DNA of 7,518 nucleotides, from assembly GCA_050014415.1 (NCBI GenBank), contig JBEKDJ010000233.1, forward strand, positions 1 to 7,518, given 5' to 3'. The DNA comes from JBEKDJ01 sp050014415. GTDB lineage: Bacteria; Desulfobacterota; BSN033; UBA1163. A program made the translations under genes and the position numbers. Shown here piece by piece: positions 1 through 5,565 of this stretch. The notes beneath the pieces are model-generated. The model was not told the DNA's origin. It saw only the letters and a list, made by a program, of their open reading frames with translations, and did not search any database. Each line of letters starts with the position of its first letter. Position 1 is the first letter of the stretch.

Positions 1-662
1 GTCCCGCCGGTATCGATGATATCATCCACAATGACAACCTTTTTCCTGTGAACGTCTCCGTGAAGTCGTTTGGCTACGGCAACATTCGGATAGGGGCGGA
101 CCTTATCGACAGTCGCCACCTGCGGATGGGGTTTCAGGAGGCTTGCAAGTTTCTCTGCCCTCACTCTGGACCCTGCATCGGGTGAGACGATCACATCAGG
201 CACCTCTCTTGCCAGGGCATTTACGAAGAGTGGCAAGGCAGAGATTTCGGCTGCAGTCTGCCCGAGGACGCTGCGTATCAGATCGCTGTGAACATCGATT
301 AGAAAGAGTTTTGACGGTTTCATGTTCCGGATGAGTCCCGCAACCATGATGCCAATGCTCCCTTCCCCTGGTCGGGTCGGACGGTCTTGCCGGGCATACC
401 CAAGGTATGGGACGACAAGCGCCATCTTGGAAGCTCCATTCTCCGACATCAATTGAGTGAGGGCCATGAGTTCGAAAAGGGATTCCGGACTCGGGAGGAT
501 CGAGGCAAGCAGCACGACCGCCCTTCCTTTCGCGCTTCCCTTCAAGCGATAGCCACGTTCGCCATCCGCAAAGGTAAACGATTCGTAGCGACCAACATCA
601 CAACCAGACCTTAGGAAAGAGAAATATAAGTGTTTGGTGGAACTTGTGAGAAACAGTTTCAC
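1..662 (-). CDS. prs: Ribose-phosphate pyrophosphokinase (PRPP synthetase), 3' end beyond window
   Basis: Partial gene: the first 220 residues are visible and the C-terminal part lies beyond base 1. The enzyme transfers pyrophosphate from ATP to ribose 5-phosphate, making PRPP for nucleotide, NAD, histidine and tryptophan synthesis in the cytoplasm. Motifs seen in order: FADGE (family F-x-DGE); VVPYLGYARQDR in the ATP-binding half; IDVHSD with the conserved His; VSPDAG; a short catalytic-loop segment DKVRPYPNV that keeps K-x-R; and at residues 209-220 the PRPP loop VVIVDDIIDTGG. The frame is open throughout. The start is GTG (662-660), preceded by GAGGAG five bases upstream, and the frame is closed by stops further upstream. 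Several positions differ from the E. coli-type enzyme (no QGFF after the His, a short mid-region), which recalls the shorter archaeal-type synthetases. A PRPP-synthetase-like paralogue with altered activity is the main alternative. Confidence 0.9.
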   Translation of the reverse strand, partial: MKLFLTSSTKHLYFSFLRSGCDVGRYESFTFADGERGYRLKGSAKGRAVVLLASILPSPESLFELMALTQLMSENGASKMALVVPYLGYARQDRPTRPGEGSIGIMVAGLIRNMKPSKLFLIDVHSDLIRSVLGQTAAEISALPLFVNALAREVPDVIVSPDAGSRVRAEKLASLLKPHPQVATVDKVRPYPNVAVAKRLHGDVHRKKVVIVDDIIDTGG

Positions 663-700
663 GGATTCTCCTCGCGGAGTAGATCTTGGGGCTACCCAAA

Positions 701-729
701 ATTATATGACGCGCCCCTATGCCAGTCAA
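701..729 (-). promoter_or_regulatory. sigma70-type promoter of the PRPP synthetase gene
   Basis: Read on the minus strand, TTGACT (729-724) is followed by exactly 17 bases and then a perfect TATAAT (706-701). The predicted transcription start is near 694, giving a leader of about 32 bases that ends in the GAGGAG ribosome-binding site before the GTG start at 662. The leader can form a small TTGGG-TAGC-CCCAA hairpin. This is the strongest promoter match in the window. Confidence 0.8.
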
Positions 730-868
730 TCCGTCGGGGACAGAGAGGTGCCTTCAAAGTGGTTTGACTCAATACCTCGCCGTTCAGGAGCGACGGGAAG
801 ATGTCGGGGGATGAGTCTCATCCGGGGTCTTGGAGGCTGGACTAAAATCATGAACAGGAAATGAGAAA

Positions 869-909
869 TATGAACTCGCAATATCGGTGGCCGATATTGC
901 GAGTTCATA
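869..909. repeat. Perfect 19-bp inverted repeat (hairpin), possible terminator
   Basis: Left arm 869-887 (TATGAACTCGCAATATCGG) and right arm 891-909 are exact reverse complements, separated by TGG. The structure sits in the 330-base gap between two minus-strand genes, 84 bases past the stop of the SnoaL-like gene. On the minus strand it is followed by the moderately T-rich ATTTCTCATTTCC, so it could act as a terminator, although the U tract is poor. On the plus strand no T run follows. A dispersed REP-like palindrome or a protein-binding site are alternatives. The rest of 663-992 holds the promoter at 701-729 and nothing else I recognise. Confidence 0.75.
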
Positions 910-992
910 GGATCCCTGTGCGGTAGGTCATTCTTTTCTAAGGAGGAAGGAAGCGCACAGCAGAACAAGGCCATGAAATACATGGCGCAGTA

Positions 993-1448
993 TTAGAACA
1001 TGGTGTTTGTGTTGAATGCTTTTTCGGGTATTGCTTGCACTACGTCCCAATGTTCGACAACCTTGCCGTTCTCGAGTTTAAAGATATCCATGACGGCATA
1101 GCCCCGGTCCTCGGGGTTCATCTTAGCGTGCGCATGGATGATCACATAGTCGCCGTCGGCGAAAACTCGTTTGAACTCGGTATGGTATTGGGGCACTTTT
1201 TCGTGCAGGAATTGGACGAAGTTCTTTATCCCCTCCAGATTGTCAGCCCCCATGGGGTTATGCTGTGTATAACGCGGACCGACGTATTTTGCTGCAGCGT
1301 CGAAATCTTTCTGGTTGATAAACGCATCATAAAACGCCACCACAGTCTTCTTGTTCATTTCCTCCTGGGCTGTGTTTCCTGCATAGACCGGGTACACCAC
1401 CATTAACGCAAGAACAACCAGTACAAAAACGAAAGATACCTTTTTCAT
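993..1448 (-). CDS. Exported SnoaL-like / NTF2-fold protein
   Basis: 151 residues. Residues 1-23 form a clear Sec signal peptide: MKK, a hydrophobic core FVFVLVVLALMVV, then VYA before the predicted cleavage at A23/G24. The mature part is a single NTF2-like alpha+beta cone domain. Landmarks are the early helix KTVVAFYDAFINQKDFDAA, then YTQHNP, the strand YVIIHAHAKM, and the end HWDVVQAIPEKAFNTNTMF. That ending is typical of the SnoaL-like proteins annotated as predicted aldol-condensation or ester-cyclase-like enzymes (COG4922 type). No substrate can be assigned, and many members have no proven catalysis. The start at 1448 is chosen because AAGGAGG (1460-1454) lies five bases upstream and the signal peptide begins exactly there. 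An in-frame extension to 1556 is open but would bury the signal peptide and overlap the promoter. The gene stands alone and probably acts in the periplasm. Confidence 0.85.
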   Translation of the reverse strand: MKKVSFVFVLVVLALMVVYPVYAGNTAQEEMNKKTVVAFYDAFINQKDFDAAAKYVGPRYTQHNPMGADNLEGIKNFVQFLHEKVPQYHTEFKRVFADGDYVIIHAHAKMNPEDRGYAVMDIFKLENGKVVEHWDVVQAIPEKAFNTNTMF

Positions 1449-1527
1449 ATTGCCCTCCTTTTTATGAATTGTGATGAAGTTGATGATGCCATTGTTTACT
1501 ATTATCTTGTTCCATATATCGTCAAAA

Positions 1528-1556
1528 AACCTATCAAGTAAAGATAGAATTGTCAA
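1528..1556 (-). promoter_or_regulatory. Promoter of the SnoaL-like gene
   Basis: On the minus strand a perfect -35 TTGACA (1556-1551) is followed by a 17-base spacer and TAGGTT (1533-1528) as a weaker -10. The predicted start near 1521 gives a leader of about 73 bases before the ATG at 1448. A second TTGACG (1525-1520) lies just downstream but lacks a well-spaced -10. Confidence 0.5.
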
Positions 1557-2004
1557 GAAAAACCTGTAGAATTGCCAGGGAGTTGGCAGGACATGAGACT
1601 TACTTTGTTTCGAATCCAGAGTCCGCCAACAGAATCTCAGGTATCCATGGCCGGTCTTTTGTCATCTCTTCCCCTATCCCGGTGTCTCGTTTCGTCGAAA
1701 GTCAACTCGCCTCCAATAGCTTTTGCCTTTTGTTCCAATCTGTGCCAAACCGTGAATTGCCCATACATTTAACAATTGCACATTATTGTAGGCAGTTTCA
1801 TTTTTCTGTAATCCCTTCCTCTTGAAGAGGTGAAATAGAAAAAGCTTTTTTAGAATCAACCTCTTATCTGCAATCTTGGCTTGATTCCACTTGTTGGCAC
1901 TCAGTTTGCAGACATGGAATTCCATCCATATCTTCATAGGGCTCTTCTCTGCCGGTTGATGGAGAAGCCTGGAAAGTGAAAACTCTTTTAAAGGAGGATT
2001 GGCC
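1557..2004. other. 448-base intergenic region without a convincing gene
   Basis: This spacer separates the divergently transcribed SnoaL-like and peptidase genes. Open frames exist on both strands, but none has a good ribosome-binding site or a recognisable protein, and the minus-strand one would read through the peptidase's own ribosome-binding site. Visible structure is limited to a short TGCCA...TGGCA inverted repeat near 1573-1588, an exact 12-base palindrome at 1914-1925, and the peptidase Shine-Dalgarno AAGGAGG at 1991-1997. Confidence 0.5.
1906..1934 (+). promoter_or_regulatory. Weak promoter candidate with an internal palindrome, upstream of the peptidase
   Basis: TTGCAG (1906-1911), 17 bases, TATCTT (1929-1934). 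The spacer contains the perfect palindrome ATGGAATTCCAT (1914-1925), where a dimeric repressor could bind. Both hexamers are poor matches, so this is only a candidate. The implied leader would be about 65 bases. Confidence 0.2.
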
Positions 2005-2802
2005 ATGGGAAAACAGAGGAAAATCACCCCGAACCCCAAAAAGAACAAGGGGCCTGGCTACGGCTGGGTTCCGGATCTGCCGGATCAGCGCGATATTCTG
2101 TACAGCGCAGTGCGGCCGGTGCCTGCCGTGCTCCCCCCTGCAGTCAATCTGCAGCCCCTGTGTTCGCCCGTGGAAAACCAGGGGAATCTTGGCAGCTGTA
2201 CTTCAAACGCACTCGTCGGGGCACTGGAGTTTCTGGAAAAGAAGGACAAGGTCCGCTTTGTAAATCTCAGCAGGCTCTTTGTCTATTATAATGAGCGGGT
2301 CATCGAGCACTCTGTGAAATCAGACTCTGGCGCCATGATCCGGGATGGCATCAAGACGCTCAAAAAGCAAGGAGTCTGTCATGAAAGGAAATGGCCATAC
2401 GTGATTTCGAAGTTTGCGATCAAGCCAAGTCCGGCCTGCTATAAAGAGGCACAGGATCACCAGATCCTCTCGTATCAGCGCATCCTGACCCTTGACCAAA
2501 TGCGAGCCTGCCTTGCCGAAAGTTTTCCCTTTGTGTTCGGTTTTACTGTTTACGAAAGCTTTGAGTCGCAGCAGGTGGCAAAGAGCGGGGTGGTGCCGAT
2601 GCCGCAGTCAGGAGAGCGCGTGCTCGGCGGGCATGCGGTGCTGGCCGTGGGTTACAAGGATTCAGAGCAACGATTCATCGTCCGTAATTCCTGGGGAAGT
2701 AGCTGGGGAATGGAGGGGTATTTTACGATGCCTTACAGGTACCTCGACGACAGGAACCTGTCGGACGACTTCTGGGTCATTCGACGCGTGGAGCAAATGT
2801 AG
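2005..2802 (+). CDS. Papain-like cysteine peptidase (family C1)
   Basis: 265 residues, apparently complete. The papain catalytic set is intact: oxyanion-hole Q59 and nucleophile C65 in VENQGNLGSCTSNA, H210 in GGHAVLAVGY, and N228 in VRNSWGSSWG, followed by the usual G-x-GYF. The N-terminal part has a lysine-rich stretch and then YGWVPDLPDQRD (residues 19-30), a sequence common just before the peptidase domain in prokaryotic C1 enzymes. There is no signal peptide or membrane segment, and the pro-region is only about 50 residues. The protein is therefore probably cytoplasmic, or exported by an unrecognised route. The ATG at 2005 is chosen because AAGGAGG (1991-1997) is seven bases upstream; the in-frame TTG at 1999 is too close to it. 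The neighbours do not suggest a substrate, and an inhibitor gene is not seen. Family assignment is firm; physiological role is unknown. Confidence 0.93.
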   Translation: MGKQRKITPNPKKNKGPGYGWVPDLPDQRDILYSAVRPVPAVLPPAVNLQPLCSPVENQGNLGSCTSNALVGALEFLEKKDKVRFVNLSRLFVYYNERVIEHSVKSDSGAMIRDGIKTLKKQGVCHERKWPYVISKFAIKPSPACYKEAQDHQILSYQRILTLDQMRACLAESFPFVFGFTVYESFESQQVAKSGVVPMPQSGERVLGGHAVLAVGYKDSEQRFIVRNSWGSSWGMEGYFTMPYRYLDDRNLSDDFWVIRRVEQM

Positions 2803-2825
2803 ATTTTCTTCGATCGCTGTAGAAC

Positions 2826-2878
2826 GTGGTACAATGGGTTTTTGGGGTAGTTCTGGTTCTAGTGGCCCCCTGTACCAC
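2826..2878. repeat. Inverted repeat downstream of the peptidase gene
   Basis: GTGGTACA (2826-2833) and TGTACCAC (2871-2878) are exact complements and enclose a 37-base GT-rich region. Within it, GGG/GGGG and CCCCC blocks can extend the stem with mismatches. It lies 23 bases after the peptidase stop and could be a terminator-like or mRNA-stabilising structure, but no U tract follows. Confidence 0.45.
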
Positions 2879-2928
2879 TAACGTGCAAAATCTCGAAATT
2901 CCGTTAAGCAAAATTGGACTGTTCTCTC

Positions 2929-2945
2929 GCCCGCTCCGCTCGGGC
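2929..2945. repeat. Short GC-rich hairpin
   Basis: GCCCG (2929-2933), seven-base loop CTCCGCT, CGGGC (2941-2945). It lies in the 299-base gap between the convergent peptidase and oxidoreductase genes. There is no T run on either side, so it is not a standard terminator. I see no gene in 2803-3101. Confidence 0.4.
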
Positions 2946-3101
2946 TTACAGAGCCACTGAGGAGAAATCTTTACTCACAGGCTTCAGCACTCTGAGAACT
3001 CTGTGAGAGAAACAGTGTCTTTTGGTTGCGGCTGCTCCGCGCTGTCTTACGCCACGGGCCGTCAAGGAGAATTCCCGACAACTTTCTGACCATCGACAGG
3101 T

Positions 3102-4154
3102 TCAGGCATAGACACTTTTCCCAACTGCTTCCAATCTCTTTTCGGCTTCTTTGACGACCCGCTCAATGAGTTCTTTGGATGTGGGCACGTCATGAATGCC
3201 GCCTACCGACTGTCCGGCAAACAAAAATCCTTCCTTTTGGTTGCCCTCGTTGATCGCTTTCAGACTATAGATCGCCGCATTTGCCGATCGGGCTTGAATC
3301 AGAAGGTTCTTTCCTTCATCCGATTTCATCATGCTCCGGCTGAGACCGATGAATTTCCAGAGTGAAAGGTTGAGAATACGCTTGACCTCCAGGGCGCTCC
3401 TCACCGACTTAAACAGCGGGAATCCTCCCTTCATCATAGCTTCGGCCCCAGGGCTTCTTAACACTCTGCCCGGCAATCCGTCGAAGACGTCACTGTAGAG
3501 TGTGTCCTGCTCGGTCGCCTTGAGACAGAGCTGCTTGAAGTTATCGTGGATATGACTCTCCTGCGTGAGGATAAACCGGGTGCCCATGGAAATCGCATCG
3601 GCTCCCAGGATCAACGCAGCGGCCAGCCCTCTTCCATCATAAAAACCTCCGGCAGCAATCAGAGGAATGTTCACTTGACCGGCCACCAGTGGGATCAGTA
3701 CCATCGAAGTCGCTACGTCTCCATGTGCGGCTGCTTCGTGTCCGGTCACAACGAGCATGTCACAACCCAATTGGGCCGCCCGTACAGCGTGCCTGGCAAC
3801 GGCGATCGTCCCCATCACCTTACCTCCGTAATCATGGACCTGATCAATGAACCAGGGTTTTCCTAAAGAATAGTTGATGATGGGGACCTTTTCCTCTATG
3901 GCGATGGCGATATTTTCTTTCGCCCCCGGGCCGATCAGGATTTGGTTTATCCCGAAAGGCTTATCGGTGAGTCTCCGAATCTCCCGGATGTTCTTTCGGG
4001 TCTCTTCGGGAGTACAGGCAGCCGTGGCGAAAACACCCAGCGCCCCTGCGTTGCAAACAGCTGCTACCAGCTTGGGAGTCGTGATCCAGTTCATCCCCGC
4101 CATCATCATGGGGTGTTTTATTCCCAACATCTCCGTGAATCTCGTTCTTAACAT
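3102..4154 (-). CDS. FMN-dependent nitronate monooxygenase / FabK-like oxidoreductase
   Basis: 350 residues, full length for the family. This is a TIM-barrel flavoprotein of the nitronate monooxygenase (2-nitropropane dioxygenase) superfamily, which also includes the enoyl-ACP reductase FabK. Seen: N-terminal GIKHPMMMAGMNWITTPKLV and NAGALGVF (residues 11-42); GHEAAAHG at 138-145, the family's G-x-E-x-x-x-H-G active-site loop with H144; AAGGFYDGRG at 167-176 and GADAISMGTRF at 184-194, the FMN-phosphate region; and FLFAGQSVGGI at 310-320 near the C terminus. The start has AAGGAGG a few bases upstream (4166-4160). It follows the crotonase gene by 77 bases on the same strand, suggesting one operon. 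That pairing favours a role on an acyl-CoA or acyl-type substrate rather than nitroalkane detoxification, but the exact reaction cannot be read from sequence. Confidence 0.88.
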   Translation of the reverse strand: MLRTRFTEMLGIKHPMMMAGMNWITTPKLVAAVCNAGALGVFATAACTPEETRKNIREIRRLTDKPFGINQILIGPGAKENIAIAIEEKVPIINYSLGKPWFIDQVHDYGGKVMGTIAVARHAVRAAQLGCDMLVVTGHEAAAHGDVATSMVLIPLVAGQVNIPLIAAGGFYDGRGLAAALILGADAISMGTRFILTQESHIHDNFKQLCLKATEQDTLYSDVFDGLPGRVLRSPGAEAMMKGGFPLFKSVRSALEVKRILNLSLWKFIGLSRSMMKSDEGKNLLIQARSANAAIYSLKAINEGNQKEGFLFAGQSVGGIHDVPTSKELIERVVKEAEKRLEAVGKSVYA

Positions 4155-4231
4155 GTGCCCTCCTTTGTCAGGGTTTCCACGGATCGGTTTCCATTCAGGG
4201 AACCTTCATGGCTTGATCCTCTCTCCGTGAA

Positions 4232-5038
4232 TTATTTTCCCACCCAGCGAGGCTCTCGCTTCTCAATGAAGGATCTTATCCCTTCCTGAAAATCTTCCGT
4301 CTTCGTACTCAATTGGAGACAGTAACGGGAAGCTTCCTGGTGGGCCTCAAGGGTACGCTCCAAACCCATGTACATGAGCTGCTTGCACATCTTCACCGCC
4401 AACGGGGCTCCTCTCATCAGCTTTTTGGCCATCTCTTTGGCGGCGGCCAACAGTTGATCGTCCGGCACAACTCGGCTCACCAAGCCAATTCGCAACATCT
4501 CCTGGGCGTTAATGATTTCACCCGAAAAGACCAGCTCACAAGCCTTGGACAGCCCGACAATCCGCGGGAGAAGGTAAGTCCCTGCCCCCGTATCCGGAAC
4601 CATGCCCCTTAAGACAAACACCTGTCCCCAGCGCGCGCTTTCCGAGGCAATACGGATATCGCAGTGGAGCGAAAGCTCCGCACCGATGCCAACCGCTGCG
4701 CCATTGATCGCACAGATCACTGGTTTGGGAATACTGTTGAAGAACCACTGGGACTCGCGGTATTCTGTTGAGTCCTTTTCCTTCATTTTGAGGATTTCAA
4801 CTTCTGCTAGAATAGGCGCCGCAGCCAGCTCCCCTGAGATATCCGTACCAGCGCAGAAAGCCCGGCCATTCCCCGTCAAAATTGCCACCCGGACACTGTC
4901 ATCCTCACGGATCTCTTCGATGATCGAATGCAGTCTCGCCAGCATAGGATGGGTGACGGCATTCAATCTTTCAGGACGGTTCAGGGTGACGATTCCCAAG
5001 CCATTCTCCCGACTGTAGAGCAGATCTTGTTCGGCCAT
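4232..5038 (-). CDS. Crotonase-fold enoyl-CoA hydratase/isomerase family protein
   Basis: 268 residues, usual length. The family acts on acyl-CoA thioesters through an oxyanion hole, here formed by AFCAGTD (residues 60-66) and NGAAVGIGAEL (112-122). The first catalytic glutamate of hydratases is present as E121. The second, 20 residues later, is replaced by F141 in GQVFVLRG. The following MVPDTGAGTYLLPRIVG (146-162) places D149 where PaaG-type isomerases carry their catalytic Asp. Isomerase or another crotonase activity is therefore more likely than classical hydration. The C-terminal helical part, with APLAVKMCKQ and the final FIEKREPRW, is typical. The ribosome-binding site is modest (AAGGGGG about seven bases before the ATG). 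It is the first gene of a probable two-gene operon with the flavin oxidoreductase. I found no convincing promoter upstream. Confidence 0.92.
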   Translation of the reverse strand: MAEQDLLYSRENGLGIVTLNRPERLNAVTHPMLARLHSIIEEIREDDSVRVAILTGNGRAFCAGTDISGELAAAPILAEVEILKMKEKDSTEYRESQWFFNSIPKPVICAINGAAVGIGAELSLHCDIRIASESARWGQVFVLRGMVPDTGAGTYLLPRIVGLSKACELVFSGEIINAQEMLRIGLVSRVVPDDQLLAAAKEMAKKLMRGAPLAVKMCKQLMYMGLERTLEAHQEASRYCLQLSTKTEDFQEGIRSFIEKREPRWVGK

Positions 5039-5300
5039 AACTTACCCCCTTCTTTCAAGAATGGTCTCACCCATCTCTTCTCCTGCTGAGATTCCAACGG
5101 ATATCGGGATGATGGACCAGGTACGAAGTAATGATTCCATAGCACAATTCTGTCTTGCAACGCAACATCCTGCCCGCCCTTCTTTATGCTTTTTCCGTAC
5201 GACCCAATGGATTAAAAGGATTTAAGGGGTCAACCCTGCCAAAGACGGGATTCGATTGCCTATCAGCAACTCTTCGGGAGAAGAACCAAGTCTATGATGC

Positions 5301-5334
5301 AGACGTTAGACCGTAGACATCAGACACTGGAGAC
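5301..5334. repeat. Short tandem-like array of AGAC with 7-base period
   Basis: AGAC occurs at 5301, 5308, 5315 and 5322, exactly seven bases apart, within units such as TTAGACC, GTAGACA and TCAGACA. A fifth AGAC lies at 5331, nine bases on. The units are degenerate apart from the AGAC core. This is a heptanucleotide microsatellite-like tract in non-coding DNA. Confidence 0.6.
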
Positions 5335-5335
5335 T

Positions 5336-5413
5336 AAATCCCTCCTTTCCTCCCTTTACAAAAGGGAGTCCCGCGTTTCGCGGGATTTGGAAAAGAGGGG
5401 TTAGGGGAGATTT
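5336..5413. repeat. Long imperfect inverted repeat with two nested hairpins
   Basis: The outer ends AAATCCCTCC (5336-5345) and GGGGAGATTT (5404-5413) are near-complementary, and partial complementarity continues inward. Inside are a perfect 8-bp hairpin CTCCCTTT-ACA-AAAGGGAG (5350-5368) and, immediately after, a perfect 7-bp hairpin TCCCGCG-TTT-CGCGGGA (5369-5385). The layout resembles the C-rich/G-rich dispersed intergenic palindromes known from many environmental bacterial genomes. Only one copy is in the window, so dispersal is inferred. Confidence 0.6.
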
Positions 5414-5415
5414 TT

Positions 5416-5520
5416 ATCTACTCAATTGCGGACTCCTTAATGCTTCCCTATCCAAAAATAACTGGTGTCTCATCCCGCCTTGGCGGGAATGAAGTGCAAT
5501 CTCCGCATTGAGGTAAATAG
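5416..5520. repeat. Hairpin flanked by imperfect inverted sequences
   Basis: The central hairpin is TCCCGCC-TT-GGCGGGA (5473-5488). On the left TCTACTCAATTGCGGA (starting 5416) and on the right TCCGCATTGAGG (starting 5502) are inverted copies with one or two indels; the right side ends TAAATAGA, complementary in part to the left TCTA. The whole could be a small palindromic or MITE-like insertion about 100 bases long, just before the smpB promoter. Confidence 0.4.
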
Positions 5521-5530
5521 ATAATCATCA

Positions 5531-5559
5531 TTGATTTGAATAACCCAATCAGCTAAAAT
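5531..5559 (+). promoter_or_regulatory. smpB promoter, predicted leaderless start
   Basis: TTGATT (5531-5536), a 17-base spacer, then TAAAAT (5554-5559), five of six matches to the -10 consensus. Transcription normally begins six to eight bases after the -10, i.e. 5565-5567, which coincides with the smpB ATG at 5566-5568. No Shine-Dalgarno precedes this ATG; the upstream bases are AAAATGAAAAA. Together these point to a leaderless mRNA. Confidence 0.55.
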
Positions 5560-5565
5560 GAAAAA

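Larger units (their letters stand above)
5039..5565. other. 527-base repeat-rich intergenic region
   Basis: The gap lies between the divergent crotonase operon and smpB. I see no gene in it. Its first 260 bases are plain sequence that must include the crotonase promoter, which I cannot place. From 5301 it contains, in order, a 7-base periodic AGAC run, a long imperfect inverted repeat with two nested hairpins, another hairpin flanked by inverted sequences, and finally the smpB promoter. Clustering of several repeat types suggests a site tolerant of insertions. Confidence 0.6.

Noticed and set aside
726..983. Minus-strand open frame of 85 codons between prs and the SnoaL-like gene
   Set aside because: It spans the perfect hairpin at 869-909 and the prs -35 element, and has no recognisable product.
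966..997. Small plus-strand frame after AAGGAGGA near 940
   Set aside because: The distance from the Shine-Dalgarno-like sequence to the ATG is too long and the frame closes after seven codons.
1449..1556. N-terminal extension of the SnoaL-like protein to a start at 1556
   Set aside because: It would hide a perfect signal peptide behind 36 residues and overlap the promoter; a strong Shine-Dalgarno precedes the ATG at 1448.
1550..1825. Plus-strand open frame of 91 codons in the spacer
   Set aside because: No family resemblance, no Shine-Dalgarno, low-complexity composition, and it begins inside the SnoaL promoter.
1674..2048. Minus-strand open frame of 124 codons
   Set aside because: No recognisable protein and no ribosome-binding site seen; it covers the peptidase's own Shine-Dalgarno and first codons on the opposite strand.
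5301..5520. CRISPR array
   Set aside because: The repeats here are short and of different types, with no regularly spaced identical repeat of 25-40 bases and no cas genes.
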